Assembly: GCA_027077795.1 (NCBI GenBank)
Contig: JALWTT010000006.1
Coordinates: 248,001 to 312,000 of the forward strand
Source: Thermotogaceae bacterium
GTDB lineage: Bacteria; Thermotogota; Thermotogae; Thermotogales; Thermotogaceae
Length of the DNA: 64,000 nucleotides
Reading direction: 5' to 3'
Position 1 is the first letter of the stretch. Each line of letters begins with the position of its first letter. Both the position numbers and the translations under genes were made by a program. Positions 17,206-26,509 of this stretch are shown in pieces. The notes beneath the pieces were generated by a model. The model worked only from the letters and a program-made list of their open reading frames with translations. It was not told the origin of the DNA and made no database searches.

Positions 17206-18498
17206 GTGCTCTTTGGAACGGATGGAATAAGGGGAGTCGTTAACGAGGATTTGACCCCAGATTTGGCTTTCAGGGTTGGAAATGCCCTTGGAAGAGTTTT
17301 CGAAGGAGAGGCGGTTTTGGTCGGACGAGACACAAGAGCGAGTGGTGAGATGCTTGAAGCGGCTTTGGCGGCTGGACTGGCATCAGCTGGAAAGGATGTT
17401 ATGCTCTGCGGAATTCTTCCAACACCGGCTTTGGCACTTTTGAGTAGGAAGATGGAGACCGCTAGCGTTGTGATATCCGCATCTCATAACCCTCCTAACT
17501 TCAACGGAATCAAGATAATAGAGAGCGGTTTCAAGCTCCCTGACGAGGTTGAGAGAAAAATCGAAGATGTGGTGTCAAAACCCGGTTATGTTTCAAGTGG
17601 AAGAGTTGGAAGGATCAGGAGATTTGAAGGAGCTTTTGATATGTATGTTGGGGAGCTGATCTCGATGTTTCAAGATTTAAACCTTTCGGGTATGAGCCTG
17701 GCTGTTGATGTGGCAAATGGAGCTGCCTACAAGACGACGCCCACAGTGCTGGAGAAGCTAGGGGCAGATATCGAGGTGTTTTCCAACGAGCCGGATGGAT
17801 TCAACATAAACAGGGATTGTGGATCCACAAACATAGATTTTCTGAGGTCGGTTAAAAAGTCAGGGGTTATAGGTATAGCGCACGATGGGGATGCGGATAG
17901 GTGCATAATGGTTGATGAGATGGGAAAAGAGGTTCATGGAGATAAGATAATGGGAATCGCAGCCAAAGCGATGCTGGAAAGTGGCAGGCTCAAGGGCAGA
18001 AAAGTTGTAGCGACGATTCTATCGAATTTGGCCCTTGAAGAGTTCTTGAGAAAGCTCGGCGTGGAGCTCTTGAGAACGAGAGTTGGGGATAGATATGTGC
18101 TTGAGGGGATGCTAAAGAGTGGTGCCAACCTTGGTGGGGAAAGATCTGGACATGTGATATTCCTCGACCGATCGACAACTGGAGATGGTCTCATAACCGC
18201 TCTGGAAATCCTGAGAGTGGTGAGGAAAAGCGAAAAAAACCTATCGGAGCTCCAATCTGAGATAGAGGATTACCCGCAGGTCATGATAAACGTTCCAGTT
18301 TCAGATAAGAGAATAGCTGAAACTCGGGAGGTCTTGGAGGCGATTGAGAGGGAGAAGGATGAGGGATACAGGATAATAGTTAGACCGTCTGGAACAGAAC
18401 CTGTCATAAGGGTAATGGTTGAGGGGAAGGATCCTGTCAGAATCAGGGAGAAAGCTGAAAGAATAGCTCAGGTGGTGAAATCGTTTGACTTTGAGTGA
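17206..18498 (+). CDS. glmM: Phosphoglucosamine mutase
   Basis: Interconverts glucosamine 6-phosphate and 1-phosphate for UDP-GlcNAc and peptidoglycan synthesis. The N-terminus reads FGTDGIRG; the phosphoserine loop is SASHNPPNFNG with Ser93 as the phosphorylated residue, the metal loop is DGDADR, and the C-terminal RPSGTEPVIRVMVEG binds the substrate phosphate. It is 430 residues long. GTG 17206 is chosen because it lies 6 nt after GGAGGG, whereas ATG 17200 abuts the Shine-Dalgarno. The SASHNPP form and overall length favour GlmM over phosphomannomutase. Confidence 0.93.
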   Translation: MLFGTDGIRGVVNEDLTPDLAFRVGNALGRVFEGEAVLVGRDTRASGEMLEAALAAGLASAGKDVMLCGILPTPALALLSRKMETASVVISASHNPPNFNGIKIIESGFKLPDEVERKIEDVVSKPGYVSSGRVGRIRRFEGAFDMYVGELISMFQDLNLSGMSLAVDVANGAAYKTTPTVLEKLGADIEVFSNEPDGFNINRDCGSTNIDFLRSVKKSGVIGIAHDGDADRCIMVDEMGKEVHGDKIMGIAAKAMLESGRLKGRKVVATILSNLALEEFLRKLGVELLRTRVGDRYVLEGMLKSGANLGGERSGHVIFLDRSTTGDGLITALEILRVVRKSEKNLSELQSEIEDYPQVMINVPVSDKRIAETREVLEAIEREKDEGYRIIVRPSGTEPVIRVMVEGKDPVRIREKAERIAQVVKSFDFE

Positions 18499-19159
18499 TG
18501 TTCTGGAGGGGTATGGAATAGGGGTTGATAAAAGCAAGCTGCAAATTCTTGAAGAGTTCTCAAAGTTTTTGGTGTCATCCCCCGTAAACTTAACTTCGAT
18601 GAGTGAGGAGGAGATCTATCACAAAGGTATAGCTGAGGTCTTGTATCCTTTGAAAGAATTCCCGATATATGAGAAATTTATAGATATCGGAACTGGTGGT
18701 GGAATCCCGGGAGTCGTTTTGGAAATTTACTTTGATGTTGAAGGAGTTTTGGTGGATTCTAGAAGAAAAAAGACAGATCTTCTGAGGAATTTTGTTCTCG
18801 ATAGAGGTCTCAACCTTGATGTGGTATGGGCTAGGGCGGAAGAGCTCGCCAGAAGCAAGGATCACAGAGAAAAATACATGTACGCAACTTCAAAGGCTTT
18901 GGCGAAAACTCCCATCGCATTGGAGCTTTTGGCTCCCTTCACCATGGTTGGTGGCTACATACTGCTCTACAAAGGCCCTTCATGGAAGGAAGAGCTTGAA
19001 AAGAGCTGGGATTTTATGGAAGAGCTTGGAGTGGATCTGGGAGATGTGATCGAATACGATCTCAAGACCGGTGAAAAGAGAGCTCTACTGATTTTGGAGA
19101 AGTTCAAATCCACCCCGAGGAGGTTTCCGCGGAAGAATTTCAAAAGGCCTTCGAGGTGA
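18485..19159 (+). CDS. rsmG: 16S rRNA (guanine527-N7)-methyltransferase
   Basis: The RsmG (GidB) enzyme methylates G527 of 16S rRNA. The SAM-binding motif I is FIDIGTGGGIPGVVL at about residues 60-74, followed by VDSRRKKTDLLRNF, typical of the family. It is 224 residues long, with a basic tail that may contact rRNA. The start is TTG 18485 after AGGTGGTGAAATC, overlapping glmM by 14 bp. Confidence 0.93.
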   Translation: MTLSDVLEGYGIGVDKSKLQILEEFSKFLVSSPVNLTSMSEEEIYHKGIAEVLYPLKEFPIYEKFIDIGTGGGIPGVVLEIYFDVEGVLVDSRRKKTDLLRNFVLDRGLNLDVVWARAEELARSKDHREKYMYATSKALAKTPIALELLAPFTMVGGYILLYKGPSWKEELEKSWDFMEELGVDLGDVIEYDLKTGEKRALLILEKFKSTPRRFPRKNFKRPSR

Positions 19160-19163
19160 TCTG

Positions 19164-19922
19164 ATGCTACACGTGGAGACATTTTTCATACCCGGTGATG
19201 TTAACATGGCTTTTGATGTTAACATGGGATTCTTATCCAAAGAGTTAAAAGAACCGATTTTGAGAATCTACACCTGGGAACGGCCGACTCTTTCTCTTGG
19301 AAGGCATCAGAAGGTTGAAGATGTTGATTTTGAAAAGCTTGAAGAGCTCTCAGTTGATTGTGTGAGAAGACCCACCGGGGGTAGAGCCGTTCTTCACTGG
19401 GATGAGATTACATATTCTGTGGCGTTTCCTCGAGGATCTGAGGAGTTCTCACTCGGTGTTATGAAACTTTACGAACGTATCTCAGGGATCCTGTTTGAGG
19501 CGTTTGAAAGACTTGGGGTAAGGGTGAGTTTCAGTGGTGGAAAGAGCTGGGATCCCAAAAGCCCGTCATGCTTTTCCAGTGGAGCGAGGTACGAACTCAA
19601 GGTAGATGGGAAAAAGCTCGTTGGAAGTGCTCAGGTCAGGATGAAAGATTTTGTTTTGCAGCACGGGTCCATAATGATGAGGCCCAGTTGGGAAATATTA
19701 TCGGCAGTTCTGTCTTCTCATCCAACGGTTGAATTCTTATCCAGAAAAGCTGTGGGATTAAGGGAAGTTTTAGATGTCAGATTTAGAGATGTCGTGGACG
19801 CAATCCTTGAATCTTTTGATGAAAAGTACGGATTGAGGTGGATGGATCAAAGCGAAATTTTGAATCTTTTGAAAAAGTCAGAGAAGATGAGAGGTGGTTT
19901 TTCTTGTCAAAGCTCTACATAG
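19164..19922 (+). CDS. lipM: Octanoyltransferase/lipoate-ligase family protein, LipM-like
   Basis: A 252-residue member of the BPL/LplA/LipB superfamily. RRPTGGRAVLHWDEITYSV (about 68-86) and GSAQVRMKDFVLQHGSI (154-170) form the acyl-binding core. Cys136, in PSCFSSGARYEL, occupies the place of the LipM catalytic Cys that carries the octanoyl thioester, so I favour octanoyl transfer to GcvH/E2 lipoyl domains over an ATP-dependent lipoate ligase. The N-terminus is shorter and more divergent than in Firmicute LipM. The start is ATG 19164 after GAGGTGATCTG. Confidence 0.75.
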   Translation: MLHVETFFIPGDVNMAFDVNMGFLSKELKEPILRIYTWERPTLSLGRHQKVEDVDFEKLEELSVDCVRRPTGGRAVLHWDEITYSVAFPRGSEEFSLGVMKLYERISGILFEAFERLGVRVSFSGGKSWDPKSPSCFSSGARYELKVDGKKLVGSAQVRMKDFVLQHGSIMMRPSWEILSAVLSSHPTVEFLSRKAVGLREVLDVRFRDVVDAILESFDEKYGLRWMDQSEILNLLKKSEKMRGGFSCQSST

Positions 19923-20575
19923 TTGCAACTCCAATAGGGAACTTATCAGATATAACTTTCAGAGCTGTAGAAATTTTGAAAGAGTCGCAGCTTTTGGTTG
20001 TCGAAGATAAGAGGAGGACATCCATCCTTCTGAATCACTACGGTATAGGTAGAAAAGAAATGGTCGCTATAGCAGAGAGAAGTCCTAGATCGAAGATAGA
20101 GAAGATAGTCGATAGGTTAAAGATGGTGAATATAGCCGCTTTGCTGAGCGATGCTGGAACACCTGTGGTCTCAGATCCCGGTAGGATCGTCGTTGAAAGA
20201 TGCTGGCAAGAGGGAATAGAAGTGGATGTGGTTCCTGGCCCGAGCGCCGTTGTAGCGGCCTTGGCGGTGAGTGGTTTCCCAGCGAGTAGATTTTCTTTCC
20301 TGGGTTTTTTGCCAAAAGGGAGAAGGAGAAGAAGAACGCTGAAGGACGTGAGAAGTGGCCAGACTGTCGTTTTTTTCGAATCACCCCACAGATTTGTTGA
20401 GACTTTGAAAGAGATTTTGGATATATGGGGCGATGTGTATATATTCGTTGCCAGGGAAATGACAAAGCTTCATCAGGAATTCTTCAGAGGAAAGGTGAGT
20501 GAGGCTATAGAACATTTCAAGGGGGAGGTCAAGGGGGAGATAACCGTTGTTGTGAGGAAGGAGGAAAAAGCTTGA
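19904..20575 (+). CDS. rsmI: 16S rRNA (cytidine1402-2'-O)-methyltransferase
   Basis: RsmI methylates the 2'-OH of C1402 in the decoding centre. The family motifs KLYIVATPIGNLSDIT at the N-terminus, LLSDAGTPVVSDPG and VPGPSAVVAALAVSG (tetrapyrrole methylase fold), and VFFESPHRFVETL are all present. It is 223 residues long, slightly shorter than the Escherichia coli protein at the C-terminus. TTG 19904 follows AGAGGTGG and overlaps the LipM-like gene by 19 bp. Confidence 0.94.
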   Translation: MSKLYIVATPIGNLSDITFRAVEILKESQLLVVEDKRRTSILLNHYGIGRKEMVAIAERSPRSKIEKIVDRLKMVNIAALLSDAGTPVVSDPGRIVVERCWQEGIEVDVVPGPSAVVAALAVSGFPASRFSFLGFLPKGRRRRRTLKDVRSGQTVVFFESPHRFVETLKEILDIWGDVYIFVAREMTKLHQEFFRGKVSEAIEHFKGEVKGEITVVVRKEEKA

Positions 20576-22011
20576 AGTGGATTCTGCCACTTCTTTTTGT
20601 CAGTTTGGGTTTTTCCTTTACAGTGAAGGTTATCACGAACACCGATGGTGTTATTGCCTACTATGGGTCTGAAGGACAGGTAGTTCTGAAAAAAGGGGAG
20701 AATTTGATAGAGTTCAACAGACCAGTTCTCATGAAGTTCTCCGCGTTTTACGGAGAGGGGTGGGTTTCTCCCAGGAAAGTCTTGGTTGATTCAACAGGGA
20801 CAGTATACGTCATAGCCTCCCTGAAAACGGTGAATGTCTCGATAGACACCTCTCCTTCTGCGAAATTTTATATAACCTCTGAGCAGGGAAAGTTTTACAT
20901 CGGAGACACTCCGTTCAAGGGGAAGATTCCCCCCGGGAAGTGGAATTTTCTCTTTGAAGCTGATGGATATTATCCCTTGAAGAGGATTTTGAACATCGAA
21001 GAGGGAAAATCGTATTACTTCAAGTTGGAGCCAAAGAGCCTTTACACATTCGTCACAACGCCAGCAGCAAGTGCGTTTGTGGATGATGCTTTTTTGGGTG
21101 AGACCCCAGTCTCAACAATTTTGAAGAGTGGAACTCATACGGTTAGTTTTTTTGTGAAAGGAATACCGGCTAAGAGATTGGAAATTCATGTCGATAAGGA
21201 CTCCAAGCCCACGATTTTGAGAGTGGAACTCCCAAGGCTTGTTCATATCACGGTTACAACCGATCCTTATCCAGCTTTTGTGACGGTGGACGGGGAGGTT
21301 TTCAGAAGTCCTGTTGTCTTAAGAACTCTTGAGGGGGAGCACCACGTTGAGTGTTGGCTGGATGGATATGAAAAGGTCAAAAGGGATTTAAATATATCCT
21401 CAGATTTAAACATCTCATGCGATATGGATAGGATTTTTCACAGGTTGGTTTTCACTGATGAAGGGACGTTAACACTGGACGGTGAGTTGGTCGGATATGG
21501 CAGAGAGTTCAGGGTAGCGGATGGGTTTCATGTTCTTGAGTTTGAGTGGAGCAATGGGAAAAAGGGTTTTTGGGTCAAGGAGGTCAAATTCAACGAATTC
21601 ATAGCGCCAAGCAAGGATATCGGAACTGTTATAGTTCTATCCAAGAAGTTCATTGTAGATGGTGAGGAGTATGCAGGCCCGGTTGCTTTGAACCTGAGAG
21701 TGGGAAAGCACATGTTGTATTCAAACGGAGCTCTCATTTCGTTCGACGTGGCTGAAGGCGACGTGAAAGTTCTGCCAGGTGGTGGGGCTCTTTTCGTTCT
21801 ATCTGAACCTCAAGGTTTGAAGATGATCGTGAGAACTTCCAGTGGTTTGAAAGAAGTGGTTTCTCCCGAGATCATCGGTGCTGTTGGGAAGGTTTCGATC
21901 GTTCCAATTGAAGGATGTAAAATAGGGAAAATGTACAATGTGAATTTGAAAGATGGGGAATACAAGGTGATTCTTATAGATTCGAGGTGCCTTGGAGGGA
22001 GTAGCAAATGA
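20572..22011 (+). CDS. PEGA-domain envelope protein
   Basis: A 479-residue exported protein with a short signal peptide (about 1-16). It contains at least three PEGA-type beta units at roughly residues 90-150, 155-220 and 223-290, recognisable from repeated patterns of a short strand, a xxVDGxxxGxTP-like turn, and GxHxVxxxxxGYxxxxR endings (FEADGYYPLKR, WLDGYEKVKR). The remaining C-terminal part is also strand-rich. PEGA domains are commonly found in surface or cell-wall proteins; the function is unknown. The start is TTG 20572 (TTGA overlap with rsmI) after AGGAGG. It overlaps the Omp-alpha-like gene by ATGA, which suggests the two products work together in the envelope. Confidence 0.78.
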   Translation: MKWILPLLFVSLGFSFTVKVITNTDGVIAYYGSEGQVVLKKGENLIEFNRPVLMKFSAFYGEGWVSPRKVLVDSTGTVYVIASLKTVNVSIDTSPSAKFYITSEQGKFYIGDTPFKGKIPPGKWNFLFEADGYYPLKRILNIEEGKSYYFKLEPKSLYTFVTTPAASAFVDDAFLGETPVSTILKSGTHTVSFFVKGIPAKRLEIHVDKDSKPTILRVELPRLVHITVTTDPYPAFVTVDGEVFRSPVVLRTLEGEHHVECWLDGYEKVKRDLNISSDLNISCDMDRIFHRLVFTDEGTLTLDGELVGYGREFRVADGFHVLEFEWSNGKKGFWVKEVKFNEFIAPSKDIGTVIVLSKKFIVDGEEYAGPVALNLRVGKHMLYSNGALISFDVAEGDVKVLPGGGALFVLSEPQGLKMIVRTSSGLKEVVSPEIIGAVGKVSIVPIEGCKIGKMYNVNLKDGEYKVILIDSRCLGGSSK

Positions 22012-23264
22012 GAAGAGTTTGGGTTATCGTGCTATTTTTGATCTCTTCGTTGCTAGTCGCGGAGGAGTTTCCAAAGGATGTTTCTCCAAATGTCCCAGAG
22101 TACGGAATGATAGTTTTCCTCGTGAACCACGGGATAATGGAGCTGAAAAACGGGAAGTTTTCCGGTAGTGAATACGTATCCAGATTTGAAATAGCCAGAT
22201 ACCTTTACAACCTCGTAAGATATGTGGGCGTTGTTAGAGTTTCGGGGATGGAGTCTGGAAGCTCCTCAAAGGAGATCAGAAAGATAGACGATCTTTTGGG
22301 GTACGACCCGAAGCGAAAAGATTTTCTAAGGTTGCAGAGCTTGGAGAGTAAGCTAAGCAAGCTTGAGTACATAGTTTACGGGCACGATAATAAGCTGAAA
22401 AGCCAATCTTCCAAGATCGACTCGCTCAGTACTGGCCTTGGAAATCTTTCATCCAGGCTGGAAGAACTTGAAAACAATGTTAGCAAGGAGCTTGATAGAA
22501 TCAACGGGAACATTGCCGATTTGAACAATGCTTTCGACAGCAAGCTTGTGTCTTTGAAGAAGAGTATTTTTGACGAGATTCAGGTGGTGAAAAGCGTTCA
22601 AAAGGTGAACAACAAGCGTATGAAAGATCTAGAGGATGAGATGGCAAAGCTCGAGGATAATATGAACTTTCTCCGTGGGATTTTGGAGAGCACCTCTGCC
22701 AGTAGAAACTACTTCGATAGCTTGCAGGCTGATCTGTCAGAGCTCAAAAATGAGGTGTACAGTATGAAAGCTGATCTAAAGCTCATAAAAGAAGCTTTAA
22801 GGGAACCATCGGGAGTTCTGAGTGAATCGACTCCACAGCTTTTGGTGATAACCGGCACGAGTAGTCCTGCGGTATTTAGGGCTTCTCCTTCAAGCCACAG
22901 AGAAGTCGTTGTAGAGGTTGCATCGAGTGCCACTTTGAGCGTTGATGAAATGGTTGATAAAGTGGCGAGTATCGTCAGCAAGAAACTTAAGATGGATATT
23001 CGTAGCCTTTCCAGTAGTGTGCTAACTCTTGAGACTGAGGTCAGCTCGAAAATCCCCAAAGATATAGCGGATTTGAGAAGCAGTATAGGTGAGCTTGAGA
23101 AATTCAAGAAGGATGTGTCAAGCAAGATGTCCTCCTATGATAAGAATTTTGAGGAGTTAAGATCTATGATGGAAGAGGAGGACAAAAAGTTGACTAATTG
23201 GATGATAGCCATGGGTTTGGCTTTGGGAGCATTGCTGATTTTGGTCTTGCTTTCGTCAAAGTGA
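22008..23264 (+). CDS. Omp-alpha-like SLH/coiled-coil protein
   Basis: A 418-residue protein with the architecture of Thermotoga Omp-alpha, the rod-like spacer tethering the outer sheath to the cell body. A signal peptide (1-18) is followed by one SLH domain (about 21-75: FPKDVSPNVPEYGMIVFLV...SRFEIARYLYNLV). Heptad-like coiled coil extends over about 95-260 and 320-395, separated by a Ser/Val/Thr-rich linker. The C-terminal hydrophobic segment at about 397-415 acts as membrane anchor. The SLH domain is known to bind peptidoglycan or its secondary polymers. The order PEGA protein then Omp-alpha suggests a small envelope unit. Confidence 0.85.
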   Translation: MRRVWVIVLFLISSLLVAEEFPKDVSPNVPEYGMIVFLVNHGIMELKNGKFSGSEYVSRFEIARYLYNLVRYVGVVRVSGMESGSSSKEIRKIDDLLGYDPKRKDFLRLQSLESKLSKLEYIVYGHDNKLKSQSSKIDSLSTGLGNLSSRLEELENNVSKELDRINGNIADLNNAFDSKLVSLKKSIFDEIQVVKSVQKVNNKRMKDLEDEMAKLEDNMNFLRGILESTSASRNYFDSLQADLSELKNEVYSMKADLKLIKEALREPSGVLSESTPQLLVITGTSSPAVFRASPSSHREVVVEVASSATLSVDEMVDKVASIVSKKLKMDIRSLSSSVLTLETEVSSKIPKDIADLRSSIGELEKFKKDVSSKMSSYDKNFEELRSMMEEEDKKLTNWMIAMGLALGALLILVLLSSK

Positions 23265-23279
23265 AAGGGGGGAAGAGAA

Positions 23280-24455
23280 ATGAGGGTTATAACCATAGTC
23301 TTGGATAGCGTTGGTATAGGAGAAATGCCAGATGCTGAGGAATATGGGGATAAGGGTAGTAACACAATTGTTAATACAGCTAAAGCCGTCGGTGGGTTGA
23401 GTTTACCGAACATGGCGAAACTTGGTCTCGGAAACCTCGCGGATATTCCGGGAGTGCCGAGGGTTGAAAACGCCGATGGAGTCTATGGAATAATGATGGA
23501 GAGGAGCCCTGGAAAAGACAGCACGACTGGCCATTGGGAGATGATGGGAATAATTCTAGAAAAACCTTTTGATCTCTTTCCAGATGGTTTCCCAGAGGGT
23601 CTCATAAGGGAATTCGAAAAAAGAACGGGTAGAAAAGTCATAGGGAACAAGGCGGCTTCTGGAACGGAGATAATAAAAGAGATGGGACCTGAGCATGAGA
23701 AAACAGGAGCTTTGATAGTTTACACATCCGCCGATAGCGTGTTTCAGATAGCAGCACACAAGGATGTAGTACCACTTGAGGAGCTTTACAGATATTGTGA
23801 GATAGCCAGGAAGCTTCTGGACGAGATGGGATATAAAGTTGCACGTGTCATAGCGAGACCGTTTATAGGAGAGTGGCCAAACTATGTCAGAACTCCTGAG
23901 AGGCACGATTATTCCCTCCCACCAGAGGATGAGACACTCTTGGATGTACTGAAGGAAGAGGGAATACCTACATATGGAATCGGGAAAATATACGACCTTT
24001 TTGCTGGAAGGGGAGTAGCGGAGAGATGGAAGACAAAAGACAACATGGATGGTGTGGACAAGACGATAATGGTGATGAGGGAGAAGAAGCATGACTCTTT
24101 CATATTCACCAATTTGGTGGATTTCGACACGAAATATGGACACAGAAACAACGTAGAAGGCTACGCCAGAGCTTTGGAGGAGTTTGATGCCAGGCTACCA
24201 GAGATAATAAATGCTATGGATGAAGAGGACATCCTATTTTTAACGGCGGACCATGGTTGTGATCCCACAACTCCATCAACTGATCATTCCAGAGAGAAGG
24301 TCCCTTTGCTGGGATATGGTGCTCCCTTGAAGAAAAATGTATACATAGGGGTTAGGGACACTTTTGCGGACCTCGGTCAAACCATTGGGGATATCTTCAA
24401 GGTTAGGTCACTTAAAAATGGCACTTCTTTCAAAAAGTTGATAATGAGAAGATGA
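23280..24455 (+). CDS. deoB: Phosphopentomutase
   Basis: Converts ribose or deoxyribose 1-phosphate to the 5-phosphate in nucleoside salvage. It belongs to the alkaline phosphatase superfamily: VLDSVGIGEMPDA (first metal Asp), SPGKDSTTGHWEMMG (phosphorylated Thr region), TNLVDFDTKYGHRN, and LTADHGCDPTTPSTDHSRE provide the two-metal site. The length of 391 residues is normal. ATG 23280 follows GGGGGAAGAG. The pyrimidine-nucleoside phosphorylase at 52885-54189 would generate its substrate, although the two genes are far apart. Confidence 0.96.
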   Translation: MRVITIVLDSVGIGEMPDAEEYGDKGSNTIVNTAKAVGGLSLPNMAKLGLGNLADIPGVPRVENADGVYGIMMERSPGKDSTTGHWEMMGIILEKPFDLFPDGFPEGLIREFEKRTGRKVIGNKAASGTEIIKEMGPEHEKTGALIVYTSADSVFQIAAHKDVVPLEELYRYCEIARKLLDEMGYKVARVIARPFIGEWPNYVRTPERHDYSLPPEDETLLDVLKEEGIPTYGIGKIYDLFAGRGVAERWKTKDNMDGVDKTIMVMREKKHDSFIFTNLVDFDTKYGHRNNVEGYARALEEFDARLPEIINAMDEEDILFLTADHGCDPTTPSTDHSREKVPLLGYGAPLKKNVYIGVRDTFADLGQTIGDIFKVRSLKNGTSFKKLIMRR

Positions 24456-24476
24456 GCGGGGATTTCTCCCCGCTCA
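24453..24476. terminator. Bidirectional terminator between deoB and the alcohol dehydrogenase
   Basis: A 10-bp perfect stem TGAGCGGGGA/TCCCCGCTCA with a TTTC loop, located exactly between the convergent stops; its first three bases are the deoB stop codon. The flanking U-tract is weak on both sides, but position and stem strength support termination in both directions. Confidence 0.8.
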
Positions 24477-24477
24477 T

Positions 24478-25623
24478 TCATCTAGCCAAACTCAATATTT
24501 CCAATATATCCTTTTTGTAGAGCTTTTTCAATTTTCCAAATGGAGCTCTCATTGCGGCGTTTTGAGCTATTTTCTCTATGTCGTCTTCTGGTATTCCAGC
24601 ATCTTTCAAGCTGACGGGAGCTCCTACGCTCTTGAGCCAGTTTTTGAAAGCTTCTATTCCTTCTTCCGCCTTGTCTTTTTTGAAGATTTCCCTTGCAAAC
24701 CTGCTGAACTTATCTCTATCTTCCTCCATAACATATTGCATCCAAGCAGGCGTTATTATCGCCAGCCCAGCACCGTGTGGTATGTCATAGAGAGCACTTA
24801 AGGAGTGTTCTATGACGTGACTAGACCAGTCGCCGCCGAAGGATCCAGTGGACGTTAAACCGTTGAGCGCCAACGTGGCAGCCCACGCTAAATTCGATCT
24901 AGCCACGTAATTTCTTGGATCGTCCACCAAAATTTCGACACTTTCCATGATAGTTTTTACTATCGATTCCATGATCCTATCCATCAGAATCCTTTCTTTG
25001 CTCCCGTCGAAATAGTATTCGAGTACATGAACAATCGCATCCACTCCTCCGTAAACCGTCTGCTCCCTCGGGAGAGAAAATTGAATTGTGGGATCTATCA
25101 CGGATACCTTTGGATAAGATGTGAACGACCAAAAGGAGTACTTCTGCGATGTTTTCTCGTTGGTTATTACCGCTCCTCCGTTCATCTCCGATCCAGTTGC
25201 GGATATCGTCAGAACCACGAATATGGGTAGAGACCTTTCAACTTTGTGTTTCCCCGTGAAGGCGTCCCATATATCTCCGTCGTAATAAAACCCAGCTGCT
25301 ATGGTTTTTGCGCTGTCTATCACACTCCCTCCACCGACTGCGAGCACTCCTTCAACGCTTTCCTTTCTGGCAGTTTCTATAGCCTCGTGAACCTTTGAGA
25401 GAACTGGGTTGGGTTTCACTCCAGAAACTTCCACCCAATCTATCCCGTTTCTCTTCAAAGATTCTGTGACCGCATCGTACACGCCGTTTCTCTTTATGGA
25501 ACCTCTGCCATATAGAAAAAGGACCTTTTTCAAACCGAGATTTTTAATCTCCTCTCCTATCTGTTCAACCTTGCCTTCTCCAAACACAATCTTCGTGGGA
25601 TTGTGAAATACGAAATCTCTCAC
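24478..25623 (-). CDS. Iron-containing alcohol dehydrogenase
   Basis: A 381-residue group III alcohol dehydrogenase of the BdhA/YqhD type, expected to interconvert alcohols and aldehydes with NAD(P)H. The nucleotide motif is GGGSVIDSAK at about residues 93-102. Metal ligands are the Asp and His of VDAIVHVLEYY and the two His in SSHVIEHSLSALYDIPHGAG. The start is GTG 25623 after GGAGGTGAT; an ATG 15 nt upstream precedes the Shine-Dalgarno. It is the last gene of the leuS-rex operon, next to nadE, which fits a role in redox balance. Confidence 0.92.
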   Translation of the reverse strand: MRDFVFHNPTKIVFGEGKVEQIGEEIKNLGLKKVLFLYGRGSIKRNGVYDAVTESLKRNGIDWVEVSGVKPNPVLSKVHEAIETARKESVEGVLAVGGGSVIDSAKTIAAGFYYDGDIWDAFTGKHKVERSLPIFVVLTISATGSEMNGGAVITNEKTSQKYSFWSFTSYPKVSVIDPTIQFSLPREQTVYGGVDAIVHVLEYYFDGSKERILMDRIMESIVKTIMESVEILVDDPRNYVARSNLAWAATLALNGLTSTGSFGGDWSSHVIEHSLSALYDIPHGAGLAIITPAWMQYVMEEDRDKFSRFAREIFKKDKAEEGIEAFKNWLKSVGAPVSLKDAGIPEDDIEKIAQNAAMRAPFGKLKKLYKKDILEILSLAR

Positions 25624-25627
25624 AACA

Positions 25628-26509
25628 TCACCTCCCATCCCTTAACAAGCTAGTCATCCTGATGTTTCTTTTGTTTCCAAGATCCAGGAGCTTTCTCACT
25701 TTTTCTACTTTTTCGCTCTCGAATTTCGAGAGATTTTCTTTTCTCTCGAAAGCTTTAAGCATTTCGTCTAGCTCTTCATAGCTCATACCAAGTGCCATCT
25801 CATCGGTTACACCTGGTATCAGATCTGGGGATGGAGGTTTCTTCAAAATGATCTCTGGAACTTCGAGCTCTTTCGCTAGATCGAAAACTTCCGTTTTGTA
25901 AAGATGAAGCAGCGGCTCCACATCGGTTGCGTCATCTCCCCATTTCACGTAGAAACCCGTGAGCCACTCGGTCCTGTTCGTCGTCCCGACAACGGCGTAT
26001 CCCAGTAGTTCTGCTTCCATGTAAAGTGAACACATTCTAACTCTGTGTTTAGCCCTGTAGTACGCAACACCCTTTCTGAATTCTTCGTTTTCACTTCCCG
26101 CTATATCGAGCTCGTATGCGAGATTCCCTCCGAGTTCCTGCCAGCGCTTCAAAGCGTATTTTTTCTTAGCGGAATATGGAACCAAAATGGCCGGAGGTTG
26201 TAAAGAATATATTCCAAGCTTTTTCAGAATTGGGGTTATATCTTTAACCTTGCAGCTTATATCAAACTTTTCGCAGACAGCTTTCGCGTGGCTAACAGAA
26301 TCTGGACTGGAATCCCTCTCTGGGAGAATCAGGGCTTTTATTTTATCTTTTGGCAGTGTCCTGGATAAAATTCCGGCGACGACAGCCGAGTCAACACCGC
26401 CGCTAACCCCCAGGACAGCTCCTCGGTATCCGTTCTCATCGAGGAAGACTTTCAAAAACTTGGAAATCCTTTGAATTTCCTCCTCAGGTTCCGTTATCCC
26501 ACCTCCCAC
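25628..26509 (-). CDS. nadE: NAD+ synthetase (ammonia-dependent type)
   Basis: Amidates nicotinic acid adenine dinucleotide to NAD+. It has the PP-loop SGGVDS in LGVSGGVDSAVV, VGTTNRTEWLTGFYVKWGDDATDVEPLLHLYKTEVF, and KPPSPDL(I)PGVTDE, all typical of NadE. There is no glutaminase domain, so ammonia is the likely nitrogen donor. The start is unclear: GTG 26509 overlaps the helicase gene by 16 bp and has little Shine-Dalgarno, while the strong GGAGGTGG is followed by ATA and ACG codons rather than a standard start. From GTG 26509 the protein has 293 residues. Confidence 0.92.
   Translation of the reverse strand: MGGGITEPEEEIQRISKFLKVFLDENGYRGAVLGVSGGVDSAVVAGILSRTLPKDKIKALILPERDSSPDSVSHAKAVCEKFDISCKVKDITPILKKLGIYSLQPPAILVPYSAKKKYALKRWQELGGNLAYELDIAGSENEEFRKGVAYYRAKHRVRMCSLYMEAELLGYAVVGTTNRTEWLTGFYVKWGDDATDVEPLLHLYKTEVFDLAKELEVPEIILKKPPSPDLIPGVTDEMALGMSYEELDEMLKAFERKENLSKFESEKVEKVRKLLDLGNKRNIRMTSLLRDGR

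Noticed and set aside
23556-24143. 195-codon minus-strand frame in deoB
   Set aside because: No ribosome site, no recognisable motif, fully covered by a well conserved phosphopentomutase.
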